Shown here one piece after another: positions 1-9,182 of a stretch of DNA of 22,795 nt. Source of the stretch: UBA5536 sp964592595 (GTDB lineage: Bacteria; Bacteroidota; Bacteroidia; Bacteroidales; F082); the NCBI GenBank assembly GCA_964592595.1, contig CAZQFH010000054.1:1-22795 (forward strand). The letters run 5' to 3'. The notes under the pieces are model-generated. The model saw only the letters and a program-made list of their open reading frames with translations, had not been told where the DNA came from and searched no databases. The first letter of the stretch is position 1; every line of letters begins with the position of its first letter. Made by a program: the position numbers and the translations under genes.

Positions 1-2
1 GA

Positions 3-21
3 AGAACCCAGAAGGGGTTCT
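3..21. terminator. small stem-loop at the left edge, possible 3' end of an off-window gene
   Basis: AGAACCC (3-9) and GGGTTCT (15-21) form a perfect 7-bp stem with a 5-nt loop. No long U-tract follows on the + strand (GTTATAAAA), so it is at best a weak intrinsic terminator for a gene left of the window. It is listed because it is the only structure at the edge; its function is inferred. Confidence 0.25.
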
Positions 22-239
22 GTTATAAAATCAAAGGGATTGATCTGGCTTTGGCCCCGCTATCGGGGGCGGTTGGCTCGTTGAAACTTAAGCAGCAAAA
101 GACAACTGTTTTTCATTTTTCATTCCTGCCTGCTGACACAGTCAGGTTTACCTACTGCAGGAAGGCAGGTTTCACTATTCATTTTTCACTATTCATTTTT
201 TGGCTCTTTCTACCTGTCCATTCCTACTTGGTAATTTTA
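22..239. repeat. non-coding stretch with short inverted and direct repeats
   Basis: No credible gene is present; the only long open frame here begins with TTG and encodes low-complexity Phe/Ser-rich sequence. A GC-rich stem, GCCCC/GGGGC, lies at 54-70. At 125-169 an outer arm pair CCTGCC/GGCAGG encloses an inner hairpin, CTGAC-ACA-GTCAG (133-145). Immediately after, a 14-15 nt unit, TTTCACTATTCATTT, occurs twice in tandem (170-184 and 184-198). A related T-rich run, TTTTTCATTTTTCATT, lies just left of the inverted repeat. This resembles intergenic repeat elements dispersed in many Bacteroidota genomes, but copies elsewhere cannot be checked here. Confidence 0.45.
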
Positions 240-271
240 TTTGACAAAAAGAAATTTTACGTTTACTTTTA
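240..271 (+). promoter_or_regulatory. Bacteroidota-type promoter of the DUF2892 gene
   Basis: TTTG (240-243), a 20-nt spacer, then TACTTTTA (264-271). This matches the Bacteroidota primary-sigma pattern TTTG-N19/20-TAnnTTTG at all but the last base. It would start transcription around 277, about 20 nt before the ATG at 299. The match is seen in the sequence; promoter activity is inferred. Confidence 0.5.
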
Positions 272-298
272 CGATTCATTCAAAAAAAATAAATGCTT

Positions 299-484
299 AT
301 GAAAAAAAATGTAGGATCTGTTGATCGTATTATCCGTATTATCCTTGGCCTGGCCATTGGTGGAATAGGCTATTACTACCAAAGTTGGTGGGGATTGCTT
401 GGGCTAATTCCTGTTTTAACTGCTTTGATAAATTTTTGCCCGCTTTATACTCCTTTCAAAATTAACACTGGAAAAAAGGCTTAG
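299..484 (+). CDS. DUF2892 (YgaP-like transmembrane domain) small inner-membrane protein
   Basis: This 61-aa protein matches the DUF2892 family, the membrane portion found alone or fused to rhodanese domains (as in YgaP). It opens with the typical MKKNVGSVDRIIR. Two hydrophobic segments follow (about residues 12-27 and 31-47) with the family motif WWGLLGLIPVLTALINFCPLY, including the conserved Cys-Pro before the C-terminus (the motif's last residues are FCPLY at about 46-50). The in-frame ATG two codons upstream (293) is less likely because family members start at MKKN. A consensus-like promoter lies just upstream. The gene is monocistronic and converges on the helicase gene with a 4-bp gap between stop codons. 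The molecular role of stand-alone DUF2892 proteins is not established. Confidence 0.88.
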   Translation: MKKNVGSVDRIIRIILGLAIGGIGYYYQSWWGLLGLIPVLTALINFCPLYTPFKINTGKKA

Positions 485-488
485 CGTC

Positions 489-3400
489 TCAAACTGAAAT
501 TACTTCAATTTCATCTTTAAGGTAAGCCAAATACCCTTCAACAGGCTGATCAAAAAGCTTTTGAAGGGCTTTTTTATAGTTAGTGATCTGCAAAATATTG
601 CTTTCGTTTGGCTCGCCTGTTTTGTAATCAATTACAACTACTTTTTCAGGTAAAATAGCTATACGGTCAGGTCGCAGCAATTCACCCGTTGAGCTAAACA
701 AATCCACTTCATTCTTTATCCTGGCAGGACGAATATAAGCCTCTCTCAGCTTTGGATGAACAGTCAATTGTCCAAAAACAGCTGCTAATGAAGCTGTTTC
801 TTTTTGGTCAATAAAGCCCAGCTGGTAATTCTTTTGAAGCACGCCCTGAAGCTGATCAGCATAACGAAGCTGAGCAAGCAAGGCATGCATTTTGTTGCCG
901 TATTGAATCGCTTTTGATGATTTTTGAAAAGTAGTAGCTTGTGCTATCTTCAATGCTTTATACCAGTTTCTGGAAACAATCGCACCTGATGCTTGCTTTT
1001 CGGGCAATGGATCAAACGATTTTTGAAGCGGCAATCCCAGCCTACTTCCAAAGGTATAAACGTATTGCCCATCAACCCAACGCGATGTTTGGTTAAGAAA
1101 ATAATAATGCAATGTATTACTTACCTCCCCTTTTATAGTGCTTAAAACATAAAGCTGTTCCACTGCCCGCGTATAGGCCACATACATCAGGTTCATATTA
1201 TCCAGCTGGCTTTTTTGCTTCTCCACCTCGTACAAAGCTTCAAAATCTGAGCCTGCCAATGATTTGTTAACGCTGACCATCGCTTGCTTCAAGCCCGGTA
1301 TTTCATAATCACTCAGATCAACCCATGCATGATTTTTTGTGTTGCGGTTTCCAAGTCTTGAAAAAGCATAAGGATAGATAACCACCGGAAACTCCAAACC
1401 TTTTGCTTTGTGGATGGACATTACCTTGATTGATGTGGCATCGTCAGCTAATGAAACCGCAAGTTTATCTTTGCGTTCTTCCCAATACTGTAAAAAATCG
1501 TCCAAACCACCCTGAGCTTGATTTTGCCAGCGATAAACTGCCTCCAGGAAAAACAACAGGTAGGGATCTGTAGCATTTTCGAGCCTGAAAACGCGTACCA
1601 AATGCTCACAAAAATCATAAATACTGTAGTGGCTTAGCCTGACTGGATTCAGCGATCCATGGGGCAAGCCCAAATGCTGCTCCATCTCGGAAGGCGTATC
1701 CACTTTTGTAATAAAATAAGCCTCGTGTTGAATACTTTGATGCGTTGCTGCAGTTCTCACCAGGGCATTGTAGTACCTGAGTCCGCTTGCTATCACACTA
1801 TCAGCAGGCTGATTTACAAAATAAAGGGCATGAACAAGAAGCTGAACCAGGTTGGAGTTTTTTACCAGCAAGGATTCGGGCGAAACCACGCTGTAGCCCT
1901 GTTGTGTCAGAAACCGGGCCATATTGGCGCCATGCTCATTCCGTCGGGTGAGTATGGCAATATCGCCAGGTGCATATCCAGCTGCAATAATTTCTGCTAC
2001 AAGCTCCAAAACCCTCACTTGATGCGGGTCATTCTCTTTATTTATTCCATCCTCCAAAAACATTTCGAGTTGCACATAACCCTCAGCATTTTTTGCAACA
2101 AACTGCTGTTCCACTTGGGCATAAACTGCTTGATAATCTTCGGAAAGAAAAGATGCTGCCGACTTAAAAAATTCATTGTTAAACCGCACTATTCCGGACA
2201 AGGATCTGTAATTGGTATCCAATGAAAAACCCTCATATTGTTGCCTGAGCGTTGCCGCCATATCACTCGTAAGCGCTGAATCATGAGCGAGCTTTATTTC
2301 TGGCAAACGAATAAACTGTTCCACTTCACCACTTCTGAATCGGTAAATTGCTTGCTTGGCATCACCAACCAGCAAGCTTAAGTTGCCAGCCGAAAGCCCA
2401 TTGGTAAGCAGGGGCAAAAAATTCTGCCATTGCAGTATCGAAGTATCCTGAAACTCATCCAGCATAAAGTGTCTGTAACGTTCGCCAAGTCGCTCGTAAA
2501 TATAAGGCACCGATGCTTCATACAAAGTTTCTGACAGCCGTTTGTTAAACTCTGAAATATGCACCTCATTGCGTTCGTTTCTCAGGAGCGCCATTTCTTC
2601 ATTGATACGCTGTTGCAAAGCAAAAGTGAGCAAGTTGGCATCGAGCATATTAAACAAAGTAAGCCGCGAGGCATGCTTTGCTACATGAGTCCTTAACGCA
2701 TCAAAAAGTAGGGTAAGCTCCTTATCAATGATTGAAATAGCAAAACCAAATTCTTTTGGAAGCTTTGCTTTAGCCCATTTTCCGGCCTCAGGTGGATTCT
2801 TAAAAATTGAAGCATCCGATGCGTGCGCAAAATTACCTTCGCGGATTCTTTTGATAACAACAGGCAGGCCATTTTTGCCTTTGAACAGATTTTCAACACT
2901 TACATCATGCTGCTTTAGCAGTTGTTCGATCTGATCGATTAAATCGTTGGCGTGCTGCAAAACCTTGTAGCGGTAATCCCTGATGGTTTTCCCTGCTTTT
3001 TGAACTGCTTCCAGATCAGTTAGTTCGTTTCCCTTGCCGTTTAAAAAAGCTTCCTCTTCGAGCAGCAGCCTGATAAACTCACCCAGCTTTCGCTCAACGC
3101 GCCAGTTTTCGTCATCCTGCAATTGTCGTTTGATAAAATCGAGTATCAGACGCGTTACAAATTTATCCCTGCCAACCGATGCAATTATGCGATCGCGCGT
3201 TAGATTGATCAGGATTTCTGTCTCAAGCAATATTTCATATTGAGCAGGAAGTTGCAACTCACGCGTAAAAGTTCGTGCCAGTTTCTGCACAAAAGTATCA
3301 ATCGTGCTCACTGCAAATTCGTTATAGTGGTGCAGAATATGATGAAAAACTATTGCTGCACGCTGCCTTAAAACCTGCTCTTCGAGGGTGGTTTCGCGCA

Positions 3401-3635
3401 ACAGATAAGGCAAAACCACATTTTTAACAGCTCCGTCATCCTTGTGATTGGCAATAGCATACAAAGCATCAAGCATACGTTCCTTAAGTTCGTAGGCGGC
3501 TTTGTTAGTAAATGTAACAGCCAGAATACGCCGGTAATTCAAAGGATCTTTTAAAACAAGTGCCAGAAATTCGAGCACAAGGGTAAAAGTTTTTCCCGAA
3601 CCAGCCGACGACTTATAAACTTTAAGCTGTTTCAT
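489..3635 (-). CDS. AddA/RecB-like UvrD-family helicase with C-terminal PD-(D/E)XK nuclease
   Basis: A 1048-aa superfamily 1A helicase-nuclease of the AddA/RecB type, expected to unwind and resect double-strand DNA ends for recombinational repair in the cytoplasm. The helicase motifs are complete and in order: Walker A SAGSGKT (10-16), motif Ia around VTFTNKAAYELKER (40-53), DEFQDTS (393-399), GDAKQAIYRFRSG (424-436), NYRS (475-478), IHKAKGLEFPVVI (741-753) and YVAYTRA (818-824). The C-terminal nuclease signature is also intact: GNKMH (913-917), RPDRI (988-992) and VIDYKTG (1001-1007). Its ATG overlaps the stop of the upstream T9SS-cargo gene by 4 nt, so it is probably translationally coupled and is the last gene of the tamB operon. 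AddA normally works with AddB; no addB is in the window. I therefore leave the symbol blank, although addA is the likely name. Confidence 0.9.
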   Translation of the reverse strand: MKQLKVYKSSAGSGKTFTLVLEFLALVLKDPLNYRRILAVTFTNKAAYELKERMLDALYAIANHKDDGAVKNVVLPYLLRETTLEEQVLRQRAAIVFHHILHHYNEFAVSTIDTFVQKLARTFTRELQLPAQYEILLETEILINLTRDRIIASVGRDKFVTRLILDFIKRQLQDDENWRVERKLGEFIRLLLEEEAFLNGKGNELTDLEAVQKAGKTIRDYRYKVLQHANDLIDQIEQLLKQHDVSVENLFKGKNGLPVVIKRIREGNFAHASDASIFKNPPEAGKWAKAKLPKEFGFAISIIDKELTLLFDALRTHVAKHASRLTLFNMLDANLLTFALQQRINEEMALLRNERNEVHISEFNKRLSETLYEASVPYIYERLGERYRHFMLDEFQDTSILQWQNFLPLLTNGLSAGNLSLLVGDAKQAIYRFRSGEVEQFIRLPEIKLAHDSALTSDMAATLRQQYEGFSLDTNYRSLSGIVRFNNEFFKSAASFLSEDYQAVYAQVEQQFVAKNAEGYVQLEMFLEDGINKENDPHQVRVLELVAEIIAAGYAPGDIAILTRRNEHGANMARFLTQQGYSVVSPESLLVKNSNLVQLLVHALYFVNQPADSVIASGLRYYNALVRTAATHQSIQHEAYFITKVDTPSEMEQHLGLPHGSLNPVRLSHYSIYDFCEHLVRVFRLENATDPYLLFFLEAVYRWQNQAQGGLDDFLQYWEERKDKLAVSLADDATSIKVMSIHKAKGLEFPVVIYPYAFSRLGNRNTKNHAWVDLSDYEIPGLKQAMVSVNKSLAGSDFEALYEVEKQKSQLDNMNLMYVAYTRAVEQLYVLSTIKGEVSNTLHYYFLNQTSRWVDGQYVYTFGSRLGLPLQKSFDPLPEKQASGAIVSRNWYKALKIAQATTFQKSSKAIQYGNKMHALLAQLRYADQLQGVLQKNYQLGFIDQKETASLAAVFGQLTVHPKLREAYIRPARIKNEVDLFSSTGELLRPDRIAILPEKVVVIDYKTGEPNESNILQITNYKKALQKLFDQPVEGYLAYLKDEIEVISV

Positions 3636-4699
3636 TCAAGCAAAAGTAATTTACCATAAGAACGAATGCCTTTGCCTGTAAGTTGAATAAAATACAATCC
3701 GGGTCCGGTAAAATGCTGATTAGCATCCAATAAAATCATATTTTGACCTTGCTGCAATTGCCTTTGTTCCTGATAAATTAAGTTGCCCTGTTGATTATAA
3801 ATGCTTAAGCCAGCCAATGTAGCTGCTGCAACATCAAGCAGGATCTTACTGCTCTGCCTTGCCGGATTAGGATAAATTTGAAGTGCCGTTTGGGGGTGCT
3901 CGTTTTCGAACAGGCCAACATTGATTACACGTGCAGAATCCTGATAAACTACAACATTCCCAAGCGTTTCATCAAGCGTAACCTGAAGCAGCGGCACATC
4001 CATTCCCTGAGCCAGCCAGTGGTACTCCGTATAATTTCGCACAACAGCCTGGCCTGTTCCATTAATAAACAAGCTATCGTATTCCGCTACTACCGATTTG
4101 TAGCGCAGCACCTCAAAAGTGCCATAAGGCGTTGTGAGCGTACCCCATCCATCAACAGTATTTTGCCGGCTACGATCCAACAACACATAACCCACACCAG
4201 GCAGGGCAAGTTCGAGAAAAGCATCATCGTTATAACTTTGCCCGAAGTTCATCGGAAATTGATAAATCTCATCGGCATTGCTGTATTTCAGTGGAATAGG
4301 TGTTCCTTCAAAAATTAAGCCGTAGCCCAAATCCTGATAGCGATTATTACTGCTCTCTAAAAAGCGGTAGGCCAGCACATCAGGTAAACCAGGTAAAATC
4401 CCTCCGGGATTAAAAGTGTTTACCAAATCGGCGCTGGTCAAAAAAAATGGCCAAAAAACCACTGGTGTTGAGGTTACAGCCAGAAAAGTATCTACCCGCT
4501 GATTTACAGGATTCAAACCACTAAAATCCCAGGAGTAATTCTCACCGGTTTGCGTAAAATCAAACACTTCTGGGTTAAGTGCTATGCTGGTTCTAACAGT
4601 ATCACCCACCGAAGGCATATCAGTTGAAGTGACCGTAATTTGAGCTCCCGCATGATTACAGATAAATACCGAAATAAAAAGGAATAGTAAATGTTTCAT
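3632..4699 (-). CDS. secreted protein with C-terminal type IX sorting domain (type A), function unknown
   Basis: A 355-aa exported protein. The chosen ATG gives a clear signal peptide, MKHLLFLFISVFICNHAGAQ, with cleavage probably after AGAQ. Longer readings of the frame would overlap the end of the TamB-like gene and add non-signal sequence. The middle is a beta-rich region without a domain I recognise, starting ITVTSTDMPSVGDTVR. The last 80 or so residues are a T9SS type A sorting domain: LQIYPNP, then IYNQQGNLIYQEQ and GPGLYFIQL, ending in KLLLLE. It should cross the outer membrane by the type IX system and be anchored or released. It begins 7 nt after the TamB-like stop and overlaps the helicase start by 4 nt, so it sits inside an operon. 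No enzymatic motif was seen. Confidence 0.88.
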   Translation of the reverse strand: MKHLLFLFISVFICNHAGAQITVTSTDMPSVGDTVRTSIALNPEVFDFTQTGENYSWDFSGLNPVNQRVDTFLAVTSTPVVFWPFFLTSADLVNTFNPGGILPGLPDVLAYRFLESSNNRYQDLGYGLIFEGTPIPLKYSNADEIYQFPMNFGQSYNDDAFLELALPGVGYVLLDRSRQNTVDGWGTLTTPYGTFEVLRYKSVVAEYDSLFINGTGQAVVRNYTEYHWLAQGMDVPLLQVTLDETLGNVVVYQDSARVINVGLFENEHPQTALQIYPNPARQSSKILLDVAAATLAGLSIYNQQGNLIYQEQRQLQQGQNMILLDANQHFTGPGLYFIQLTGKGIRSYGKLLLLE

Positions 4700-4706
4700 A
4701 ATTATA

Positions 4707-7700
4707 TTAATTGGTGTTTCTTTTTTTCTTTCTCCGGAACAGATCGCCAAAACTGTCAAAATCTTGCCTGTACGACAATCCAATCCCTTGTGTATAAGGT
4801 GCGTAATTGTCAAAATTACTGTAGTAGTAATAAGAATTAACATTGGAATGGTTAAAAGCTTTGGCCCTCAACCTGCCATCTTTGGTGATTTTTACTGTAA
4901 TATCCACATCACCAACAATATTACTGGCATTTTGAGTTGTAGCCGTATTGCTAATCATTCCAAAATTTCCATCAATTGTAACGCGGTCGTTAAAAAGCTG
5001 AGTTGACAAAGCCACCTCTAATTCCTCGCTTGACAATTCGTCGCCGGGTTTATAATGTACACCCACATCAAAGTCCTTACTTATTTGCGACAACCAGCTA
5101 CTCAACTGATTGCTGATGACATTAATATAGGAGCTTCCCAAATTTGCTGAGCTGCCACCTGCATAGCTAAAACTACCCAAAACAAGTAGTGAAATCATCT
5201 GTTGTGTCATCTGGGCGCTGTTCGTTGTATCCAAGACCGAAAAAACCATCTGACGCGTTTCATCGTCAGAGTTTGGCAGACGGATACTAAAACTAATATC
5301 CGGATTAAATAATTGATTTTTAAGTTGAATGATACAATCCACATTCACGCGGTTTCGTATTGAAGAACTTGAGTCGAGCACGATACCCAAAGAGGCCAGG
5401 GACGTTTTTACCCGGTATAAACCTTTTACGTCTAGCTCGGCATCCATCGGATCGCCAGTCCATGAAATGCGGCCACCTTCGAGCAGATCGAAACGCTTAC
5501 GCACCAGGTTCTCGAAAACAAAATTAAATTGCCCTGATTGCACCCTGTAATCGCCCAAAAGCGTAAAATCGCCCAGTGCATTCACGCCCAATCTGATATT
5601 TCCACTTCCCCTTGCCACCAGGTTTCCCATATTATAGGGTAAAAATATTTGCAAGCCTGCATCGGGTGTAACATCAGCATTGAGGTTGATATTAAAATTT
5701 TGAGCCGGCTTGGTCAAGCTTGGCTTAACTGCCTTAGTATTTGAATCTTTTTGGTTGGGATTAACAAAAATAATAAAATCGTGATCGCTTACATATGCGC
5801 TGTTATTCAATGGAATATATAATCGTGTTCCGCGATTTGTTGCAGCATTTATCGTTAAATTCACATCATTTAAAGGGCCGGTTATCTGCACATCACCACT
5901 CACTACAGCGGTTCCATAAAACAAATCGTTCATTTGTCGATTGGTGTTTAAAGCCATAAAAAATTGTGGATCCATGCTAACCTTAAAGCGAAAATCTGAT
6001 AAATAATTATGACTCACTTCGCCACTAACAACAGCTTTGCTTCCGGTGGTATCATAAAGCATCATATCCTGAAAAACGATTCTGTCCTTTTCGAATACAA
6101 ACTTATGCTGCAGCGAATAAACCGTATTTAGGTAATCTATCCTGAAAGCTGTGCGGTAAAGATCGAGTTCACCTGTAAGCTCGGGTTGAGAAAGAGCACC
6201 ACGAATTTTAAAATTGCCGCTTGCCAAACCCTCAACCCTGCTTAAAATTCCCGTGAGGAAAGGATTAATGGCTTTTAGCCTGAAATTCTCAAGATTCAAA
6301 TCAAAATGCATATTATCCGCATTGATCAACGGATAGTAAAAACCAGTTAAGTTTAGCATGCGACTGGTTGACACATTTCCTACATTGATAATTTGAGCGT
6401 TGAGGTATATGGATTCATCAGAATTGTTCCAACTGCTTAAAATTCTTGCGTCTCCTAATTTTTCTGCATTAAGATGAAGGTTTGATAGGTGCAGGTTCGA
6501 GAAAAATGCGGGTCTGTTTACCAAATTGGCCAGTTGCAGGTCGCCGGAAATTATCCCATCCAAATTAACCCCATATCCCATTGTGATGAGATCAAAATTA
6601 GAAATATCCCAATTATTAAAAATGATATCCAATGAGTCGGGTTCATTTATTGGAACATTACCGTTTAAACTAATAAATTGCCGGCCTACATCAAGCCTAA
6701 GCTTATCGATCGAAGTGTAACTTTCTCTAAAATAAATCCGGTTATTTGCATCCACAGACCATACTGAGTCGTTAACAACCAGATCAGCCTTGTTGATTTG
6801 TAAAGTTCCTCCATAGGCACTATCGGGCAAAAAAGTAGCTATAATATCACCTCTATTTCGGGCTGGAACCAACCTGTCATTCCACCTTAGATAAGCCATC
6901 AGGCTATCATTTCTAACTTCCACTCTGAAGCGCGGCCGCTCAATACCCAATACAGTGGTATCGAGGGCTGTACTATCGCGAAAAACAAATTCTGACAAAG
7001 TAAAATCCAGGTGTGCCTGATCAAGATCGCTGGAATTTTTAATCATTAAATCCTTCATTTTAAAATCACCAAAGGAGATGTATGGCGATTTAAGCGTTAA
7101 ATCCAAATCATTGCGGCTTGTCGTGAATACGCCACTAGCCGAAGTTTCGGGTGAAACCACCAAATTTGGAGAGAATAGCCGTGTAAGTGTCTCGGTTTCC
7201 CTTAAAGTCAGACTCAGGTAAAAATCCTGTTGTTGCAGACCAATTTCCGATTGAATAACTCCCGGAATATGAATGTAATGATTCAAATAATTGCTTATTG
7301 CATCAGGTAAAGTTGCAAAATGAACTTTTCCACCAAGCTCAAAGTCAAAAAAGTCGGTTGACAATTCATAACGCTTTCCAAGCAGTGCTTCGTCTGTAAC
7401 TTTTAAAACCAATGAATCCATTTGATAGCTTCCTCTGCTGTCGCGATAAATTGTATTACTTATCCGCAAGTCACCAATTAACTCATCCGGTTTCAGACCT
7501 GAGAGATTTGCTTTTATACCGGTTCTGATTCTCATAAGGGTGTCTGAATCCAGCAATTTCATTTCAAAAAGATCTGCATGGTCAATCTCTGCAATAAAAT
7601 CCATCACAGGAATAGCAGGTTCCAGATCGATTTTTCCATTAAAATCAAGCTTTAATTTTTCATCATCCACACTTAAAACACCAATAAAACGCTGCCCTGA

Positions 7701-9158
7701 CAGTTCACCATTCAATTCCACATCCTGATAAAGCGTGTTGAGCAGCTCTATGCTATTCAATACGCCATCAACGCGCACATTGGCCGTTTCCTGGCTCACG
7801 CCACTTCCATTGACACGCGCATTCATGCTTAGTTCGCCTATCCCATCTGTACCGAGCAGTTGACCAAGATGTAGCTTATTAGTAATTAAGTGCCCTGCAT
7901 AACTAATTTCATCTGATTTCAGATCTCTTGACAGCCTTAAATCTGAATTTATTGTACCAACTTCAGTTTTAATATTTGCCTTAGCTAAAAAGTCGTCAGG
8001 TTTTCCCTTGAATGTTCCTTTCACTAGGGTTTTACCGGCAGCTATAAGCTGATCAGGCACAGGAATTTTTATCCCACCCGGAAGTGCAAAATTGCTAATA
8101 TCTTCGGCATTCAATCTCAAGCGATTGATGGTCAATTCCATATCACTTTCAAAAAAATCCGGTAAACCAGTAATATGATACTCACCCACAAAGTCGGTAT
8201 TTTTACCAAATTGGAAGCTAAAATCGCGGGTGCTAAAATCGGCTACTGTTCCGGCCACCTCACCAGCCAGACTTACCACATTTGTCATTTGAAACATTAA
8301 GGGAGCAAAATAACCAATATCCGCCATATAAAGCATTGAAGGCTTGATCTTTGCTTCAATTTTTACTTGCTCAACAAAATCGAGAAAATCAGCATAGGTA
8401 TCATAGTTTAACTCCAAATCCAAATTGAGGCTGGATCGACTAGTAACAAGCTCGAGATCTGAGATTTTTGTTTTTTTTGGATTTGTTTTAAATTGACCAT
8501 GAAGATGTTCTAAATTAATACCACTTGTGTCGGTTGCCTTAAGCTTACGAATAGTAGTTTCTATACTATCTCCTATTATACTTAAATCTGTTGCAGCCAG
8601 CATGATACCTTGAATAAAAAGATGACTGTAATCCATCCCCTCCTCGCCGGGTTCATCTTTATTTTGATCCCAAAACTGAAACTGTCCCTTAATAATTTGT
8701 AATTCATCCACCGTAATTGGATAACTATTTGCAGCACTCCTTGTGCCAGTATCATTTTCCCCTGAAAAATAAGCTGTTATAACATCCAGATTAAGGTGAT
8801 CCTCTTGTTCGTATTTCACAAGTGAAACGAAAGGTTTGTCAATCACTAACTTCCTCATATGCAACCCTTCTCTGAAATCGGAGGGAAAAAGGCTCAATCG
8901 TAAATGAGGTAAAGCAAATATTATATTTTCTTTTTCATCATAAGCTTCAAATCCTTTGATAGTTAGCGAAAGGTCAAGGTCAAAATAAAAGCCTTTAACA
9001 ATGATGCGCGTACCCAGTTGCTCGGTAAGGTAGCCAGTAGCCATGCGCGCCAAATAGTTTTGCACAAAAGGATCGCGCAGAGAAACATACATACTAACCG
9101 GTAGTGCAATGAGCACTACCAGTAAAGCCAAAAAGCTATTTCTGATCTTTTTTTTAAT
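4707..9158 (-). CDS. tamB: TamB-like translocation/assembly protein (AsmA/DUF490 family)
   Basis: About 1483 aa, in the size range of TamB-like proteins: bridge-like proteins anchored in the inner membrane that span the periplasm and are linked to outer-membrane assembly or lipid transport. One N-terminal membrane anchor is seen (FLALLVVLIALPVSMYVSL). Over a thousand residues of repetitive beta-strand sequence follow, as in AsmA/TamB proteins. The C-terminal DUF490 region is recognisable, from the stretch with LEGGRISWTGDPMDAELDVKG to GIGLSYRQDFDSFGDLF and a basic end, RRKKKRN. The start is unresolved. No ATG lies between the divergent tsaD start and the anchor. I place it at a rare ATT (9156-9158), giving (M)KKKIRNSFLALLVV, which looks like normal family N-termini. 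Alternatives are TTG at 9131 or a GTG at 9290 inside tsaD. It heads the operon with the T9SS-cargo and helicase genes. Confidence 0.85.
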   Translation of the reverse strand: MKKKIRNSFLALLVVLIALPVSMYVSLRDPFVQNYLARMATGYLTEQLGTRIIVKGFYFDLDLSLTIKGFEAYDEKENIIFALPHLRLSLFPSDFREGLHMRKLVIDKPFVSLVKYEQEDHLNLDVITAYFSGENDTGTRSAANSYPITVDELQIIKGQFQFWDQNKDEPGEEGMDYSHLFIQGIMLAATDLSIIGDSIETTIRKLKATDTSGINLEHLHGQFKTNPKKTKISDLELVTSRSSLNLDLELNYDTYADFLDFVEQVKIEAKIKPSMLYMADIGYFAPLMFQMTNVVSLAGEVAGTVADFSTRDFSFQFGKNTDFVGEYHITGLPDFFESDMELTINRLRLNAEDISNFALPGGIKIPVPDQLIAAGKTLVKGTFKGKPDDFLAKANIKTEVGTINSDLRLSRDLKSDEISYAGHLITNKLHLGQLLGTDGIGELSMNARVNGSGVSQETANVRVDGVLNSIELLNTLYQDVELNGELSGQRFIGVLSVDDEKLKLDFNGKIDLEPAIPVMDFIAEIDHADLFEMKLLDSDTLMRIRTGIKANLSGLKPDELIGDLRISNTIYRDSRGSYQMDSLVLKVTDEALLGKRYELSTDFFDFELGGKVHFATLPDAISNYLNHYIHIPGVIQSEIGLQQQDFYLSLTLRETETLTRLFSPNLVVSPETSASGVFTTSRNDLDLTLKSPYISFGDFKMKDLMIKNSSDLDQAHLDFTLSEFVFRDSTALDTTVLGIERPRFRVEVRNDSLMAYLRWNDRLVPARNRGDIIATFLPDSAYGGTLQINKADLVVNDSVWSVDANNRIYFRESYTSIDKLRLDVGRQFISLNGNVPINEPDSLDIIFNNWDISNFDLITMGYGVNLDGIISGDLQLANLVNRPAFFSNLHLSNLHLNAEKLGDARILSSWNNSDESIYLNAQIINVGNVSTSRMLNLTGFYYPLINADNMHFDLNLENFRLKAINPFLTGILSRVEGLASGNFKIRGALSQPELTGELDLYRTAFRIDYLNTVYSLQHKFVFEKDRIVFQDMMLYDTTGSKAVVSGEVSHNYLSDFRFKVSMDPQFFMALNTNRQMNDLFYGTAVVSGDVQITGPLNDVNLTINAATNRGTRLYIPLNNSAYVSDHDFIIFVNPNQKDSNTKAVKPSLTKPAQNFNINLNADVTPDAGLQIFLPYNMGNLVARGSGNIRLGVNALGDFTLLGDYRVQSGQFNFVFENLVRKRFDLLEGGRISWTGDPMDAELDVKGLYRVKTSLASLGIVLDSSSSIRNRVNVDCIIQLKNQLFNPDISFSIRLPNSDDETRQMVFSVLDTTNSAQMTQQMISLLVLGSFSYAGGSSANLGSSYINVISNQLSSWLSQISKDFDVGVHYKPGDELSSEELEVALSTQLFNDRVTIDGNFGMISNTATTQNASNIVGDVDITVKITKDGRLRAKAFNHSNVNSYYYYSNFDNYAPYTQGIGLSYRQDFDSFGDLFRRKKKRNTN

Positions 9159-9165
9159 AGTTTTG
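9158..9165 (+). promoter_or_regulatory. -7 box for the tsaD-dgt operon
   Basis: TAGTTTTG matches TAnnTTTG exactly and ends 17 nt before the tsaD ATG, so transcription would begin around 9171 with a leader of about 12 nt. No clean TTTG is present near -33 (only TTTCTG around 9139-9144). The box overlaps the presumed start region of the divergent TamB-like gene. Confidence 0.45.
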
Positions 9166-9182
9166 CTTCTTAAATTTACAAC

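Noticed and set aside
51..302. 83-aa open frame on +
   Set aside because: It begins with TTG, is low-complexity Phe/Ser-rich, covers the repeat and promoter region and overlaps the well-supported DUF2892 start.
1659..2225. 188-aa open frame on + inside the helicase gene
   Set aside because: It is antisense to conserved helicase sequence and has no recognisable domain; it is a shadow frame.
3878..4318. 146-aa open frame on + inside the T9SS-cargo gene
   Set aside because: It is antisense to a gene with a signal peptide and sorting domain, and shows no protein-like motifs.
4700..4843. N-terminal extension of the T9SS-cargo gene
   Set aside because: The extension would overlap the TamB-like C-terminus and bury the clear signal peptide that starts at 4699.
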